Below, piece after piece: positions 15,493 through 24,370 of a stretch of 64,000 nt of DNA. The DNA comes from Variovorax paradoxus (GTDB lineage: Bacteria; Pseudomonadota; Gammaproteobacteria; Burkholderiales; Burkholderiaceae_C), in NCBI RefSeq assembly GCF_018614875.1, contig NZ_JAGGNW010000001.1, positions 1 to 64,000 on the forward strand, in the 5' to 3' direction. A program made the position numbers and the translations under genes. Within the stretch, counting starts at the first letter, position 1. Each line of letters begins with the position of its first letter. The notes below the pieces were generated by a model. The model did not search any database, was not told the origin of the DNA, and saw only the letters and a program-made list of their open reading frames with translations.

Positions 15493-16428
15493 TCAAGTGG
15501 CTTTCGTCGCATGCCCCGGGTGAAGCAACCGAGCCAAACCTATAGCCAGCTCGCCGCCCGCGGCATACAACAAATACTCCTTGCCGTCATCGACGAACAC
15601 CGCAGGATCGCGCAACTGCTGCACCAGCTCAAAGACAGGACCTCGGCGTGATGGCACCTCAGGCATCGCTGCTCCCTCCCAGGCCAGTTCAGGCCGCAAC
15701 ATCGTGGTGACATACCCGTGCCTCCAGGCGGTCCAGTCGGGTCTGAGATCGATGGTGGTGTGAAGGATGCGTTCCGGGGCATCGCCCACGCGCGTGAAAT
15801 AGACATGCAGCAGCGGACCAACCACATGTACCGCGCAATGCCGAAAACTGGGCTCGAATGGCACCGGACCAAGCTCGAAGCCGCCGTTTTCGTCCATGCG
15901 ATAGAACGCCCCGGGCATTGCCAGCGCATGCTGGCGCCCTTGCCACTCGAACACTCGGAAATAGGAAGCTCCCAGCACCTGTGGTTGTGCCGCGAAGTGC
16001 AGGCCGTCATCTGAAATGGCCAGCTTGCTGCGTTGGTTGCCGATCCAGCGCGCTGCTTCACCGAACTGCCTTTCGTGACCATCCGTCTGGCCTGCAGGGA
16101 ACGCCACGCCGTGGAAGTACATGCGGATCTTTCGCGCAGCGTGATCCACGTGCACGTCGGGCGAGGCCACGTGATCGGAGCAACGCGAATCTGCAACCGG
16201 CAATACGCCCGGTGCATGGACGGTCCATGGGCCCAGCAAATCATTGGCATAGGCGAGTCGGATGTGTCGGCCCTGATGGTGCGCGAAATACAGGTAGTAG
16301 CGCCCGAGCGGGTTGAGCAGCCAATCGGGCACCCGAATCAGCGACGGGCCATTGATGTTGTTGCCTAGCGAAGCATCGAGTCCCGCATGTATCAGTGGCT
16401 GCGACAGGCAGCGCTGTGCGCGCATCAA
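15493..16428 (-). CDS. Beta-propeller glycoside-hydrolase-like protein (GH43/DUF377 type)
   Basis: A 311-residue cytoplasmic-looking protein with features of five-bladed beta-propeller glycosidases. These include NINGPSLIRVPDWL at the first blade, GRYYLYFAHHQGRHIRLAYA, repeated LGPWTVH-type turns, and a terminal DGKEYLLYAAGGE strand. No signal peptide is seen. It is the last gene of the minus-strand operon Bug - M28-like - this gene, and overlaps the M28-like gene by 4 bases (ATGA), so the two are translationally coupled. Likely activity is on a glycoside or sugar derivative; the exact family and substrate are unknown. Confidence 0.6.
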   Translation of the reverse strand: MMRAQRCLSQPLIHAGLDASLGNNINGPSLIRVPDWLLNPLGRYYLYFAHHQGRHIRLAYANDLLGPWTVHAPGVLPVADSRCSDHVASPDVHVDHAARKIRMYFHGVAFPAGQTDGHERQFGEAARWIGNQRSKLAISDDGLHFAAQPQVLGASYFRVFEWQGRQHALAMPGAFYRMDENGGFELGPVPFEPSFRHCAVHVVGPLLHVYFTRVGDAPERILHTTIDLRPDWTAWRHGYVTTMLRPELAWEGAAMPEVPSRRGPVFELVQQLRDPAVFVDDGKEYLLYAAGGELAIGLARLLHPGHATKAT

Positions 16429-17669
16429 GCGACGCCTCCCGAAGTCGAACTGTTCTGGCGATGGACGGTTTCCACCACCGCCATGTGCGCGCGGACGACG
16501 GGTGCCAGCAGACGGGCATCGACCTCCGCAAGATCATCTGCGCGCGTGTGAAAGGCTCGCGGGATACCAAGTACCGCCAGCGCTCGGCTGTAGCCGCGCT
16601 CCACGATTGCACCAATTTCGCTGACGCCAGTCACAGGTGCCGTAACTCGCTCCAGCCCAGGTAAACCACGAAAGGCAGCCCGTGCGGCCTCCTGCAGCGA
16701 TTCGGTCGCCATCGTCATGCGATTCGCGTCGGCCGAAGGGAGGTCGAAGAGTTCGCCGCGGAATTCCAGCCGGTCGCGCACCGCGAGCGCGGCGCCCAGA
16801 TGAATCCATGCCAAGGTGTCGGCAGGCGCGGGGGCTTGTGCCAGCGCGCGGTGCGCGCCGGCAAACCGGTACTCGTGCGCCCCTGTATTCAGCAAGAACA
16901 GGGAGAGGTCCGGAAAGCGCTCGACGCCCCACGCCGCCATCGCCAGAAATGCCGCCGTTCCCGTGCCGCGCTCGGCAACGCAGCCGAACCAACCGGTGCG
17001 TGGCGTGGACAGGCACAGCCATCGCGGGCCGCGCCGCAGCGTGGCTTGCAGATTCGAGGTTTGCCGCACCCTCGTCTGGCCATGCAGAAACAGCGTGGCG
17101 GGCAACCCGCTGCGCGCTGCGCGCAGGAATGGTTCGGCGAGCGCCGGCGCGAGAACCGCGATCGGCACTGGCGCGGCGGGTGCCCCGATACCGGCGTTCA
17201 ATGCCACCACCTCGCCGGTTGGGCCAACCGGCACGATGATCAGAGCGACGGCACCCGCTGCCGACGCAGCCGCAATCAGGGGCGCAACGAGAGGTGAATC
17301 GACCGAGGCATGGCGCGCGTGTGGCAAGACCAGCAGCGCAATGCGGCCGGCCGCATCCATCGCCTCATACGGCGCGCGCACCACCGCCAACGGTGCGCGC
17401 AGGCCTTGTATCCCGGTCGCAGTGACGGGCGATTGCCAGTACACCGGCGCCGCGGCCTCGCCAGCGACGAGGCGGCAGTCGATCGGATCGAAGAAAGGCA
17501 CATCGATGTCCTGATGCTCAACGCCATAGCCCAACTCGGCGAGGCGGCCCGCGATCCACTGCGCGGTCGCCGCATCACCGGCCCCCCCCGAGATCTTGTC
17601 TCCCAAAGCGGCATGTCGAGCCATGTCAGCCGCAAGGCGGCTGGTTAGCGCATCCATTTCGTCGCTCAT
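16425..17669 (-). CDS. M28-like peptidase fold with inserted PA-type domain, metal ligands lost
   Basis: A 414-residue protein shaped like M28 aminopeptidases: an N-terminal helical part (KISGGAGDAATAQWIAGRLA), an inserted protease-associated region (about 80-190), then the M28 core. The expected H-x-D and Asp zinc ligands are replaced (STPRTGWFGCVAERGTG). The catalytic Glu-Glu region reads NTGAHEYRFAGAH, so metallopeptidase activity is doubtful. The start ATG at 17669 was chosen because AAGGAG lies 8 bases before it, overlapping the end of the Bug gene. It sits in an operon with a Bug receptor and a propeller hydrolase. A binding or non-peptidase hydrolytic role is possible. Confidence 0.6.
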   Translation of the reverse strand: MSDEMDALTSRLAADMARHAALGDKISGGAGDAATAQWIAGRLAELGYGVEHQDIDVPFFDPIDCRLVAGEAAAPVYWQSPVTATGIQGLRAPLAVVRAPYEAMDAAGRIALLVLPHARHASVDSPLVAPLIAAASAAGAVALIIVPVGPTGEVVALNAGIGAPAAPVPIAVLAPALAEPFLRAARSGLPATLFLHGQTRVRQTSNLQATLRRGPRWLCLSTPRTGWFGCVAERGTGTAAFLAMAAWGVERFPDLSLFLLNTGAHEYRFAGAHRALAQAPAPADTLAWIHLGAALAVRDRLEFRGELFDLPSADANRMTMATESLQEAARAAFRGLPGLERVTAPVTGVSEIGAIVERGYSRALAVLGIPRAFHTRADDLAEVDARLLAPVVRAHMAVVETVHRQNSSTSGGVA

Positions 17670-17674
17670 GCAAG

Positions 17675-18649
17675 TCACTCCTTCTGCACGCCCAAGGATG
17701 CAGCGATCTTCCCCCAGCGCTCGTACGCATCGCGGACCATCGCTGCGAATTCCGAGGGCGTCGAGGAAACTGCCTCGTACCCGCCTTTCTCGAATTCATG
17801 CTTCAGCTCGGGTGTCGCAAGCACTTTCACGAGCGCCGCGTTCAAGCGCGCGGTGATGAGTGGCGGCAGGTTCGCTGGCGCGAAGACGCCGATCCAGCCA
17901 TCGATGTCCAGTCCGGTGCCGCCTTGCTCCACAAGTGTCGGTACACCAGGCAGCAGTCGCGAGCGCTGCGGCGCTGCAACGCCGATCATCCTGACATTGC
18001 CGGTGCGTACGAACTGCAAGGCACCGCCCGCCGCGGCGAACATGATCTGCACCCGCCCGCCGACCAAATCCTTCTGCACGTCACCGGCTCCCTTGTAGGG
18101 AATGTGCATCATGTCGAGGCCGTAATGCCTGGCCATCCACTGGCCGAAGAGGTGCGAGGAACTTCCTCTGCCGAATGAGGCGTAGTTCAGTTTGCCGGGG
18201 TTGGCCTGGGCATAGGCCACGAGTTCCTTCAGATTCTCCGCCGGCACTGACTTGTGGACGACGAGCACGAGTGGACCGACGCTGGCAAGCGACAGCGGCG
18301 TGAAGTCCTTGAAGGGGTCGAATGGCAGCTTGGCGAACGAGTGCGGATTCTGGGCGAAGGGACTCAAGGGGCTGTAGAGCAGCGTGTAGCCGTCCGCCGC
18401 GGCGCGGGCGACTTCTGCGGTGGCCATGTTCATGCTCGCGCCAGGGCGGTTTTCAACGACCACCGTGGTACCCAGTTCCTTGCGCAGCTGCTCAGCCAGG
18501 AAGCGCGCCTGCTGGTCCGTCGGCCCACCTGGGGCAAGACCGACGACGAGACGGATTGCTTTGCCGCCCGTCGGGAAATCGGCTGCGGTTGCACTCATCG
18601 CTGGCAGCGCCAAGAAGGTGGCAAGCAGCGCGGCAAAACATCGTCTCAT
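17675..18649 (-). CDS. Bug/TctC-family periplasmic solute receptor
   Basis: A 324-residue secreted receptor. The start was chosen at MRRCFAALLATFLALPAMS, a clear signal peptide preceded by GGAGACAGG; longer frames add an unlikely N-terminus. Family signatures are KAIRLVVGLAPGGPTD, AAADGYTLLYSPLS and MMHIPYKGAGDVQKDLVGG. It opens the minus-strand operon of three genes and is divergent from a LysR gene, an arrangement typical of Bug genes in Burkholderiales. The ligand, probably a carboxylate, is unknown. Confidence 0.9.
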   Translation of the reverse strand: MRRCFAALLATFLALPAMSATAADFPTGGKAIRLVVGLAPGGPTDQQARFLAEQLRKELGTTVVVENRPGASMNMATAEVARAAADGYTLLYSPLSPFAQNPHSFAKLPFDPFKDFTPLSLASVGPLVLVVHKSVPAENLKELVAYAQANPGKLNYASFGRGSSSHLFGQWMARHYGLDMMHIPYKGAGDVQKDLVGGRVQIMFAAAGGALQFVRTGNVRMIGVAAPQRSRLLPGVPTLVEQGGTGLDIDGWIGVFAPANLPPLITARLNAALVKVLATPELKHEFEKGGYEAVSSTPSEFAAMVRDAYERWGKIAASLGVQKE

Positions 18650-18734
18650 CAGACCTGTCTCCATTGTTGGCGCGGGAGCGCCGTTGACACAGCATAGGTC
18701 GCATGGCACTTACCAGAACAGTGATATATTTTCA

Positions 18735-18751
18735 ATTAGTCATAACCTAAT
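18735..18751. promoter_or_regulatory. Inverted repeat in the LysR/Bug divergent region
   Basis: ATTAG and CTAAT flank 7 bases. This fits the dyad of a LysR-type box, positioned 15 bases before the LysR start and about 85 bases before the Bug operon. It is a likely site for autoregulation and activation of the divergent operon. Confidence 0.5.
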
Positions 18752-18765
18752 GGAATGGCTCACCA

Positions 18766-19707
18766 ATGTCAGACGAGCTCGACAGCCTGGTGTCGCGCCT
18801 GCGCTTCCGGCATCTGCGGCTGCTGGTGGAGCTGCATCGCTGCGGCACCCTGAGCAAGGCCGCCGCCACGCTGCATCTGTCTCAGCCCGCGTTGAGCAAG
18901 ACGCTTAAGGAGGTCGAAGACGCCTTCGGGTTTCCGTTGTTCCGGCGCGGCGCACGCGGCTTGGCACCCACGACACGCGGCGAGGTGATCGTGCAGGGCG
19001 CGGCAACGCTGCTGGCGGCGCTCGGGCATCTGAGCGAGGCGGCACACGCCTCGAGCGAAGAACCCGTTGCGGTGCTGCATCTCGGCGCACCACCCGCCGT
19101 GGCGGCCGGCGGCGCACTGCCCGCTGTGCTGGCATTGCTGCAGGCTCGCAGCGAGCGCGTCGTCGTTCGGCTGCGCGAGCAGGCGGTACCGCAGCTGTTT
19201 GAGGCCCTGTTGCAGGGAGAACTCGACGCCTTGCTGACCTCGTTCAATCAAGCAGCGTTTGCCGCCAAGCGAGCCACGCGCTTGGTCTACAAACGTTGTG
19301 CAGAGCACGAGTATGTGGTGATCGCCCCGCCCACGCATCCCTTGGCAAGAAGAAGACGCGTCGGATGGGATGCGCTTGTGGATGGCCAATGGATCATGCC
19401 GGAGTCGGCGCTGCTGAGCCGCCAGGCCCTTGAGAGCCAGTTCCTGCGGGCGGGTGTCGCAGTACCAGCACCGTGCATCGTTTCGAACAACCCAGCCACC
19501 AACGTGCAACTGGTGGCAGCCGGGGCGGGGCTGGCCGCGGTGCCGCGGGCCATGGCCACGGCAGAACAGCGCTTGGGGCGGATCGCGGTTCTTCGCGTCG
19601 AGATGATGCCCTCCCGAGTGCCGGTCGCGCTTGTTTACCGGGCTGCGTCAGCCGGTGATCCGGTGATAAAGCTGCTGCACGCTGTCGTTCACGAACGCAC
19701 GCATTGA
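18766..19707 (+). CDS. LysR-family transcriptional regulator
   Basis: A 313-residue regulator with an N-terminal helix-turn-helix (FRHLRLLVELHRCGTLSKAA, then LHLSQPALSKTLKEVE) and the usual effector-binding domain, resembling GbpR/PcaQ-type members with FRRGARGLAPTTRGE. It is divergent from the Bug / M28-like / propeller operon with 116 bases between. An ATTAG-N7-CTAAT dyad in the gap makes it the probable regulator of that operon. Confidence 0.9.
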   Translation: MSDELDSLVSRLRFRHLRLLVELHRCGTLSKAAATLHLSQPALSKTLKEVEDAFGFPLFRRGARGLAPTTRGEVIVQGAATLLAALGHLSEAAHASSEEPVAVLHLGAPPAVAAGGALPAVLALLQARSERVVVRLREQAVPQLFEALLQGELDALLTSFNQAAFAAKRATRLVYKRCAEHEYVVIAPPTHPLARRRRVGWDALVDGQWIMPESALLSRQALESQFLRAGVAVPAPCIVSNNPATNVQLVAAGAGLAAVPRAMATAEQRLGRIAVLRVEMMPSRVPVALVYRAASAGDPVIKLLHAVVHERTH

Positions 19708-20062
19708 CAGGCTCACATGGGCCAGAAAGACATTGTCGTCTTTGAAACCCGGCCCGTACAACTGCATCAGCCCAAGCGGGCAACCGCCATGAGGAGATCT
19801 TCGATCAACTCATACTTCGGCAACATTTACTGCGCAGCGAATAGGCCGCGTAACGTCTTGGCGGGCGCCGCCCGAGCGCCTGCCTCTGCCTCTTGGGGGG
19901 AGACTATTCGGCTTGCCTTGGGTTGCGGGCGCCTACACCGCATCGCCGGGCTGGGAGCCACCCCAGGAACCGATGTACCTGCTGGGGCTTGGCATACGCC
20001 TGCGCGTCCAGAATTTTGTGACGGCAGTACGCGTACTACGAGCGCATCGGCCGCCCGGCGCA
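19708..20062. other. Intergenic stretch, no clear gene
   Basis: About 355 bases with only short open frames in several phases. A minus-strand reading near 19700-19780 (GLMQLYGPGFKDDNVFLAHV) looks protein-like but overlaps the LysR 3' end and is soon interrupted upstream. It is treated as possible debris. Confidence 0.35.
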
Positions 20063-20543
20063 TCAAAGCTTGAGCCCGCCTGTGCGTGGTGTCGCGAACT
20101 CAGCTGGTTCCTGGCCGAGCGGAAACCCGACCACGTACAGAATCGTGGCTGGCATCGGCTTGGCCTCCGCATCACCGCCGAACTTGAGTTGCATTTTGCG
20201 CTCTGCATGGCACAACGACACCTGGAGCCGGAGCAGATCATCGATGTGCGCCTGCAGGGCATCGTAGACCTCGAATTTGCCGGAATCGCTGTACATCTCC
20301 GCGCAATCTCGGTATTCCCGAAAGCAGTTGTTCCGCAAAAACCTGCTCGGCCTCCCGCCCCATCTCGAACGCCGCCTCTGAGAGGTCCATGGTGCTGGTC
20401 TCTGCCAGCTTGGCCAACTGACGGCCGGTCGTCAGCGGCAGCGCCGCGGGTTCACGTGTGATGAAGATCGAAGGACATTTCGTATACCCGAGCGCGAGCT
20501 TTGATTGGCGGGAACGGATGACCGCTTTTAGCCGAAAGTCCAT
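20063..20543 (-). pseudogene. Frameshifted hypothetical gene
   Basis: Two minus-strand frames join into one protein of about 160 residues. The first (start ATG at 20543) reads MDFRLKAVIRSRQSKLALGY to FEMGREAEQVF. The second continues RNNCFREYRDCAEMYSDSGK and ends TPRTGGLKL. The switch lies at a run of five T (minus strand, near 20335), where removing one base gives one open frame. This is either a homopolymer error or a recent mutation. The composition is soluble and helical, and no family is recognised. Confidence 0.5.
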
Positions 20544-20650
20544 GGGCCCATAGCGGCCGGTCGGGGCGCTCCCGGTCGCCGGCGGAGGGCGAATCCGCTC
20601 ACGTGAAAGGCGCACCATCCCAAGTGCGCCGCCGTTTCACATGCCGCCGA

Positions 20651-21145
20651 TCAGCGGCCGTCGCGATCGGAGTCGCCCGGAATGGCGCGTTCCACGTTGT
20701 CGCTCAGGCGCTGCCAGGCATCGCGGGTCGCGTGCTTGGCGCGCTCCCATTCCAGCGAAGAACGCCCGCGCGATGCGCCCCAGCCGCGGCCCAGCTCAGG
20801 CTCGACATCGTCGAAGCTGCGATTGGGGTAGCGCGAATACGCATCGACCCCGTAGCGGTACGCGGGTGCATACTCGTCGTAGCTCGACCCGCTCTGGATG
20901 TAGGGTCGCCCGGTGTAGTTGTCTCGCCAATAGGCATCCTCCACGGCGGGATCTGCCTTGGCCATGCGGCCGGCGATCGCCCCAGCCACCGCTCCCACCG
21001 CCGCCCCAACGGCAGCGCCCACGGGGCCGGTCATGCCGCCGGCAGCCGCGCCGGCGGCAGCGCCTCCTGCCACACCACCTGCGGTGCCGCCCACCACGGC
21101 GCCAACCCCCGTGGCCTTCGTCTTGTCTACGTTCCGTTCAGTCAT
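20651..21145 (-). CDS. Glycine-zipper protein
   Basis: A 164-residue protein. The start MTERNVDKTKATG follows AAGGAGACTTTG. Residues 13-65 form an alternating Gly/Ala glycine zipper (GAVVGGTAGGVAGGAAAGAA and on), as found in membrane-associating or pore-like stress proteins. The second half is hydrophilic and tyrosine-rich (YWRDNYTGRPYIQSG, YAPAYRYGVD) and ends in a charged helix. It lies divergent from the ku region and resembles small stress-induced proteins that sit near ku/ligD in Burkholderiales. The function is unknown. Confidence 0.7.
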   Translation of the reverse strand: MTERNVDKTKATGVGAVVGGTAGGVAGGAAAGAAAGGMTGPVGAAVGAAVGAVAGAIAGRMAKADPAVEDAYWRDNYTGRPYIQSGSSYDEYAPAYRYGVDAYSRYPNRSFDDVEPELGRGWGASRGRSSLEWERAKHATRDAWQRLSDNVERAIPGDSDRDGR

Positions 21146-21333
21146 CAAAGTCTCCTTGGTTTGATAATGGAGAACCAAGGTTCTACTCGCCGCAACCAGA
21201 AGCCAGCGCCGATGGCCGCGTCAGAGTGCAGGATGCCGACCGCGTGGCACGACGGTGCCAACCTACACGTGCTGTGCGACGTGGCGCACCGAACTGAAGG
21301 GGTCATTGCCCCCAGACCCAAGGAGAAATTCCG

Positions 21334-21699
21334 GTGAGCGCGAAGAATCAAGATGTCCTGCGCCGCATCGCGATCCACGTCGAGGAGCCGCGCTCCGGGT
21401 CGTTTGAATGGGTGCTCAGCGAAGCCGATTCCCACGGCGCCGATCAATGGAAAGTCCTGAAGCGCGCTCGCAAGGCAGTTGCGACGTACCAGGCATCGGT
21501 GGCCGATGGCTTGGTCGCGCTTCAATCGCTGATCGAAAATCTCGACACCGGGCCGCGGGCGCCGGCGGCTCTCGAACCCGAGCCGCCACCTCGACAGGCC
21601 CACAAGCGCGCTGCCCGATCGGCGGCGCCCGCCCCGGCTGAGGAGGCGCCTGCGAAGGCCACCGGACGTACGGCGTTCGGGTTTGGCGTCCTGGAATAG
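21334..21699 (+). CDS. Hypothetical protein upstream of ku, 121 aa
   Basis: A small soluble protein whose first 75 residues form a compact helical/beta domain (RIAIHVEEPRSGSFEWVLSE, then WKVLKRARKAVATYQASV). Its last 45 residues are a Pro/Ala/Lys-rich tail like those of DNA-associated proteins. AAGGAGAAATTCCG precedes the start. It lies 168 bases before the first ku gene in the same direction, so a link to the repair island is possible. No family name can be given. Confidence 0.6.
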   Translation: MSAKNQDVLRRIAIHVEEPRSGSFEWVLSEADSHGADQWKVLKRARKAVATYQASVADGLVALQSLIENLDTGPRAPAALEPEPPPRQAHKRAARSAAPAPAEEAPAKATGRTAFGFGVLE

Positions 21700-21867
21700 A
21701 GCGCCGTGGCCCTCGCACGTTGGGATCCCGCCACCCGGGATGTACGGCGTGTCCTCCCGGCGGCGCCGGCCGTGTCCCACAACGCCGCGTGACGGTCGAA
21801 TGGACGCTGGCATGCGCCAGCGCGCGCTGGCCTCGAGCTCTTCGGTCCAGCGATCAAAGGACTTCCC

Positions 21868-22788
21868 ATGGCCACAAGCAGCAGAACCCTCTGGAAAGGC
21901 GCGATCACGTTCGGGCTGGTTCACATTCCCGTCGGCCTGCACACGGCGAGCATCGAGCAAGGCGTCGACTTCGACTGGCTCGACAAGCGCAGCATGGACC
22001 CGGTCGGCTACCGGCGCATCAACAAGAAGACGGGCAAGGAGATCGACAAGGACAACATCGTCAAGGGCGTCGAATACGAGGACGGCAAGTACGTCGTGAT
22101 CTCGCCGGACGAGATCGAAGCCGTGTACCCCCGCACCACGCAGACCATCGAGATCCAGCGCTTCATCGACGCCAACGAAATTCCTTTCGTGTACTTGGAG
22201 CGCCCGTACTACGTGGCGCCGATCAACAAGGGGCAGAAGGTCTACGCGCTGCTGCGTGAAGTCCTGATCAAGACCGGCAAAGTCGGACTCGCAAAGGTGG
22301 TGATTGCCACCAAGCAGCACCTTGCGGTGCTGGTCCCGTCGGGCAAGGCGCTGGTCCTCAACCTCCTGCGGTGGGGCGACGAGGTCAAGACACTCGAAGG
22401 CCTGGACCTGCCCCCAGCCGGCGTCAAGGGTGCCAACGTGAGCGCCGCCGAGATGAAGATGGCCGAACAGCTCGTCGGCGACATGTCCGGCAAATGGGAT
22501 CCCGAAGACTTCAAGGACGAGTTCAAGCACGCGGTCATGAAGATCGTTCAGCAGAAGGTGAAGGCGGGCGACACGGAAACGGTCATCCAGCCGGAGGAAG
22601 AAGCCCCGGAGGAAAGCTCGAATGTGATCGACCTGACCGAACTGCTCCAGCGCAGCCTGAAAGGCGGCAAGACCACGGCCAGCGCCGCAGCCGGCAAGAA
22701 GCGCAGCGCCAAAACCGCGGCCAAGTCCGGCGCTGCGCGCAAGGCCGCTGCGAAGAAGGCGAGCGCCAAGTCCAGGAAGGCTGCGTAG
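21868..22788 (+). CDS. ku: Ku protein, first copy
   Basis: A 306-residue bacterial Ku, the homodimeric ring that binds DNA ends for non-homologous end joining. The N-terminus SSRTLWKGAITFGLVHIPVG and the core RFIDANEIPFVYLERPYYVA are standard. It ends in a Lys/Ala-rich tail of about 45 residues (GKKRSAKTAAKSGAARKAAA) that binds DNA. Normally Ku recruits LigD, but only a remnant of ligD follows 50 bases downstream. It shares the locus with a second ku at 23436. Confidence 0.93.
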   Translation: MATSSRTLWKGAITFGLVHIPVGLHTASIEQGVDFDWLDKRSMDPVGYRRINKKTGKEIDKDNIVKGVEYEDGKYVVISPDEIEAVYPRTTQTIEIQRFIDANEIPFVYLERPYYVAPINKGQKVYALLREVLIKTGKVGLAKVVIATKQHLAVLVPSGKALVLNLLRWGDEVKTLEGLDLPPAGVKGANVSAAEMKMAEQLVGDMSGKWDPEDFKDEFKHAVMKIVQQKVKAGDTETVIQPEEEAPEESSNVIDLTELLQRSLKGGKTTASAAAGKKRSAKTAAKSGAARKAAAKKASAKSRKAA

Positions 22789-22838
22789 AAGGCCAGGCCA
22801 CCCCTGGCCGCTGCGGCGTTTGGAGGAGCGAGAACCCG

Positions 22839-23268
22839 ATGGCCAAAGCAGGTGCCCTGTCGACCTACATGTCCAAACGGAACTTTGCCGTGACGGCGGA
22901 GCCGGCCGAAGGTCAAGGGGTTTTCACGGGCCATCGTCCAGCACCTGGCCAAGAAGATCCCTTCGCACTTCGTGGCCAAGAGCGGCCCAAGCAACCGGGT
23001 CGGTAAATTGTTCGTGGACTATTTGCGCAACGGCCAAGGTGCGACGACCGCCGCCGCCTTCTCTGCGCGTGCGAGACCGGGAATGGGCGTTTCGATCCCG
23101 ATCGCCTGGGACGACCTCGGCGCGCTCAAGAGCGGATCACAATGGAACCTCCGGACAGCGCGCGAACACCTGTCTTTCCAGACCACGGATCCGTGGGCTG
23201 GCTACTGGAAAAGACGTCAGGCACTGGCCGAACCGATGAAGCGCCTGGGCTACCAAAGACGGGAGTGA
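22839..23268 (+). pseudogene. ligD: Gutted ligD (NHEJ ligase/polymerase) remnant
   Basis: The first 24 codons (MAKAGALSTYMSKRNFAVTA) match the start of the LigD phosphoesterase domain. After 22915 the sequence jumps, in another frame, to the end of the primase/polymerase domain: AIVQHLAKKIPSHFVAKSGP, KLFVDYLRNGQGATT, ARPGMGVSIPIAWDDL, stopping at 23268. Intact LigD is usually 800-900 residues, so the ligase and most other domains have been deleted internally. The ends of the gene survive in place between two ku genes. Confidence 0.8.
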
Positions 23269-23435
23269 GGGAGTGCTCCGGATTCGTGGGTCGGTCCATC
23301 GGCATGGCTGTCGCACTTCTTCACGTCTTCACTCGTCGCGATCGCGAAGCCGCACCCCTTTTGGCGCCTCGCCCTCTTTCCAGCAGGCAAAAAAAATGGC
23401 ATGTTGCTCTTCTGTCGGAATAGGTAGGAGCAGTC

Positions 23436-24368
23436 ATGGCCACCGCTCGTTCGATCGCCTCCCTCTCGCTGGGTTTTGGCTTGGTGTCGATCCCCGTGCG
23501 TCTTTACTCAGCGACCGAAAGCTCGGCCTCGGTCCACTTCAACCTGCTGTCCAAGGACGGGGAACGGGTCAAGCAGCAATACGTCTCCGCGCTGGACCCG
23601 AAGCAGATCATCCCGCGCACGGAGATGGTCAAAGGCTACGAGTTCGAGAAGGACCAGTTCGTGATCTTCCAGCCGGAAGAGCTCAAGGCACTCGAGGAGG
23701 GCGCGAGCCATCTGATCGACATCGTCGCTTTCATCCCGGCCGACGCGGTCGACCCGATCTACTACGACAAGCCCTACTTCCTGGCGCCGGACAAACGCGG
23801 CGGGAAACCATACAACCTGCTCAAGAAGGCCATGCTTGCGAGTGGCCGCTGCGCCTTGGCGAAGTGGGCCTGGAAGTCGAAGCAATACGTGGTTCAGGTG
23901 CGCGCCCAGGAGGATGGACTGATCCTGCAACAGTTGCTGTACGCGGAAGAGGTCCGCTCCATCAGGGATCTCGAGATCGAAAAGCTGGAGCCCTCGGCCG
24001 CGGAATTGAAACTGGCGCTGCAGCTGATCGAGCAGATTTCCCAGGACAGCTACGACCCGACGATGTTCGAGGACGAGGAGAAGAAGCGCATCCTGGCCGC
24101 GATCGACGCGAAGATCGCAGGCGAGGAAATCGTGGCGGCGCAGCATCCCGAGGACAGCAGCTCCTCCGGCGAAGTCATCGACCTGACCCAGATGCTCATG
24201 GCCAGCTTGCAAAAGCGATCCACTGGCACACAGAAGCCACGCACGGCGCTGGCGAAGCCCGGCCCGGTTGTCACGCCGATTCGCACACCGGCCGCCAAGG
24301 CCAAGCGCGCCCCGAAGCCCGTTGCCGAACCTGCCGCCCCAGCGCCGCGCGCGCGAGTGAAGAAGTGA
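23436..24368 (+). CDS. ku: Ku protein, second copy
   Basis: A 310-residue Ku clearly different from the first copy. It begins MATARSIASLSLGFGLVSIP, has the core IVAFIPADAVDPIYYDKPYF, and ends in a Pro/Ala/Lys tail shorter and more proline-rich than that of copy one. Both paralogues keep the DNA-ring core, so they may form homo- or heterodimers. The MerR-TPR gene starts 2 bases after its stop codon, suggesting one transcript. Confidence 0.93.
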   Translation: MATARSIASLSLGFGLVSIPVRLYSATESSASVHFNLLSKDGERVKQQYVSALDPKQIIPRTEMVKGYEFEKDQFVIFQPEELKALEEGASHLIDIVAFIPADAVDPIYYDKPYFLAPDKRGGKPYNLLKKAMLASGRCALAKWAWKSKQYVVQVRAQEDGLILQQLLYAEEVRSIRDLEIEKLEPSAAELKLALQLIEQISQDSYDPTMFEDEEKKRILAAIDAKIAGEEIVAAQHPEDSSSSGEVIDLTQMLMASLQKRSTGTQKPRTALAKPGPVVTPIRTPAAKAKRAPKPVAEPAAPAPRARVKK

Positions 24369-24370
24369 AC

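Noticed and set aside
16425..18810. Similar N-termini of the M28-like protein (MSDEMDALTSRL) and the LysR regulator (MSDELDSLVSRL)
   Set aside because: Only 12 residues are alike and the proteins are otherwise unrelated. Chance or a short local copy; not enough to claim function.
19690..19790. Amidase-like reading on the minus strand (GLMQLYGPGFKDDN)
   Set aside because: It overlaps the LysR 3' end, is interrupted upstream by stops and is too short to assign.
22820..23239. 139-codon plus-strand frame across the ligD remnant
   Set aside because: It is out of frame with both recognisable LigD pieces; the pseudogene call explains the sequence better.
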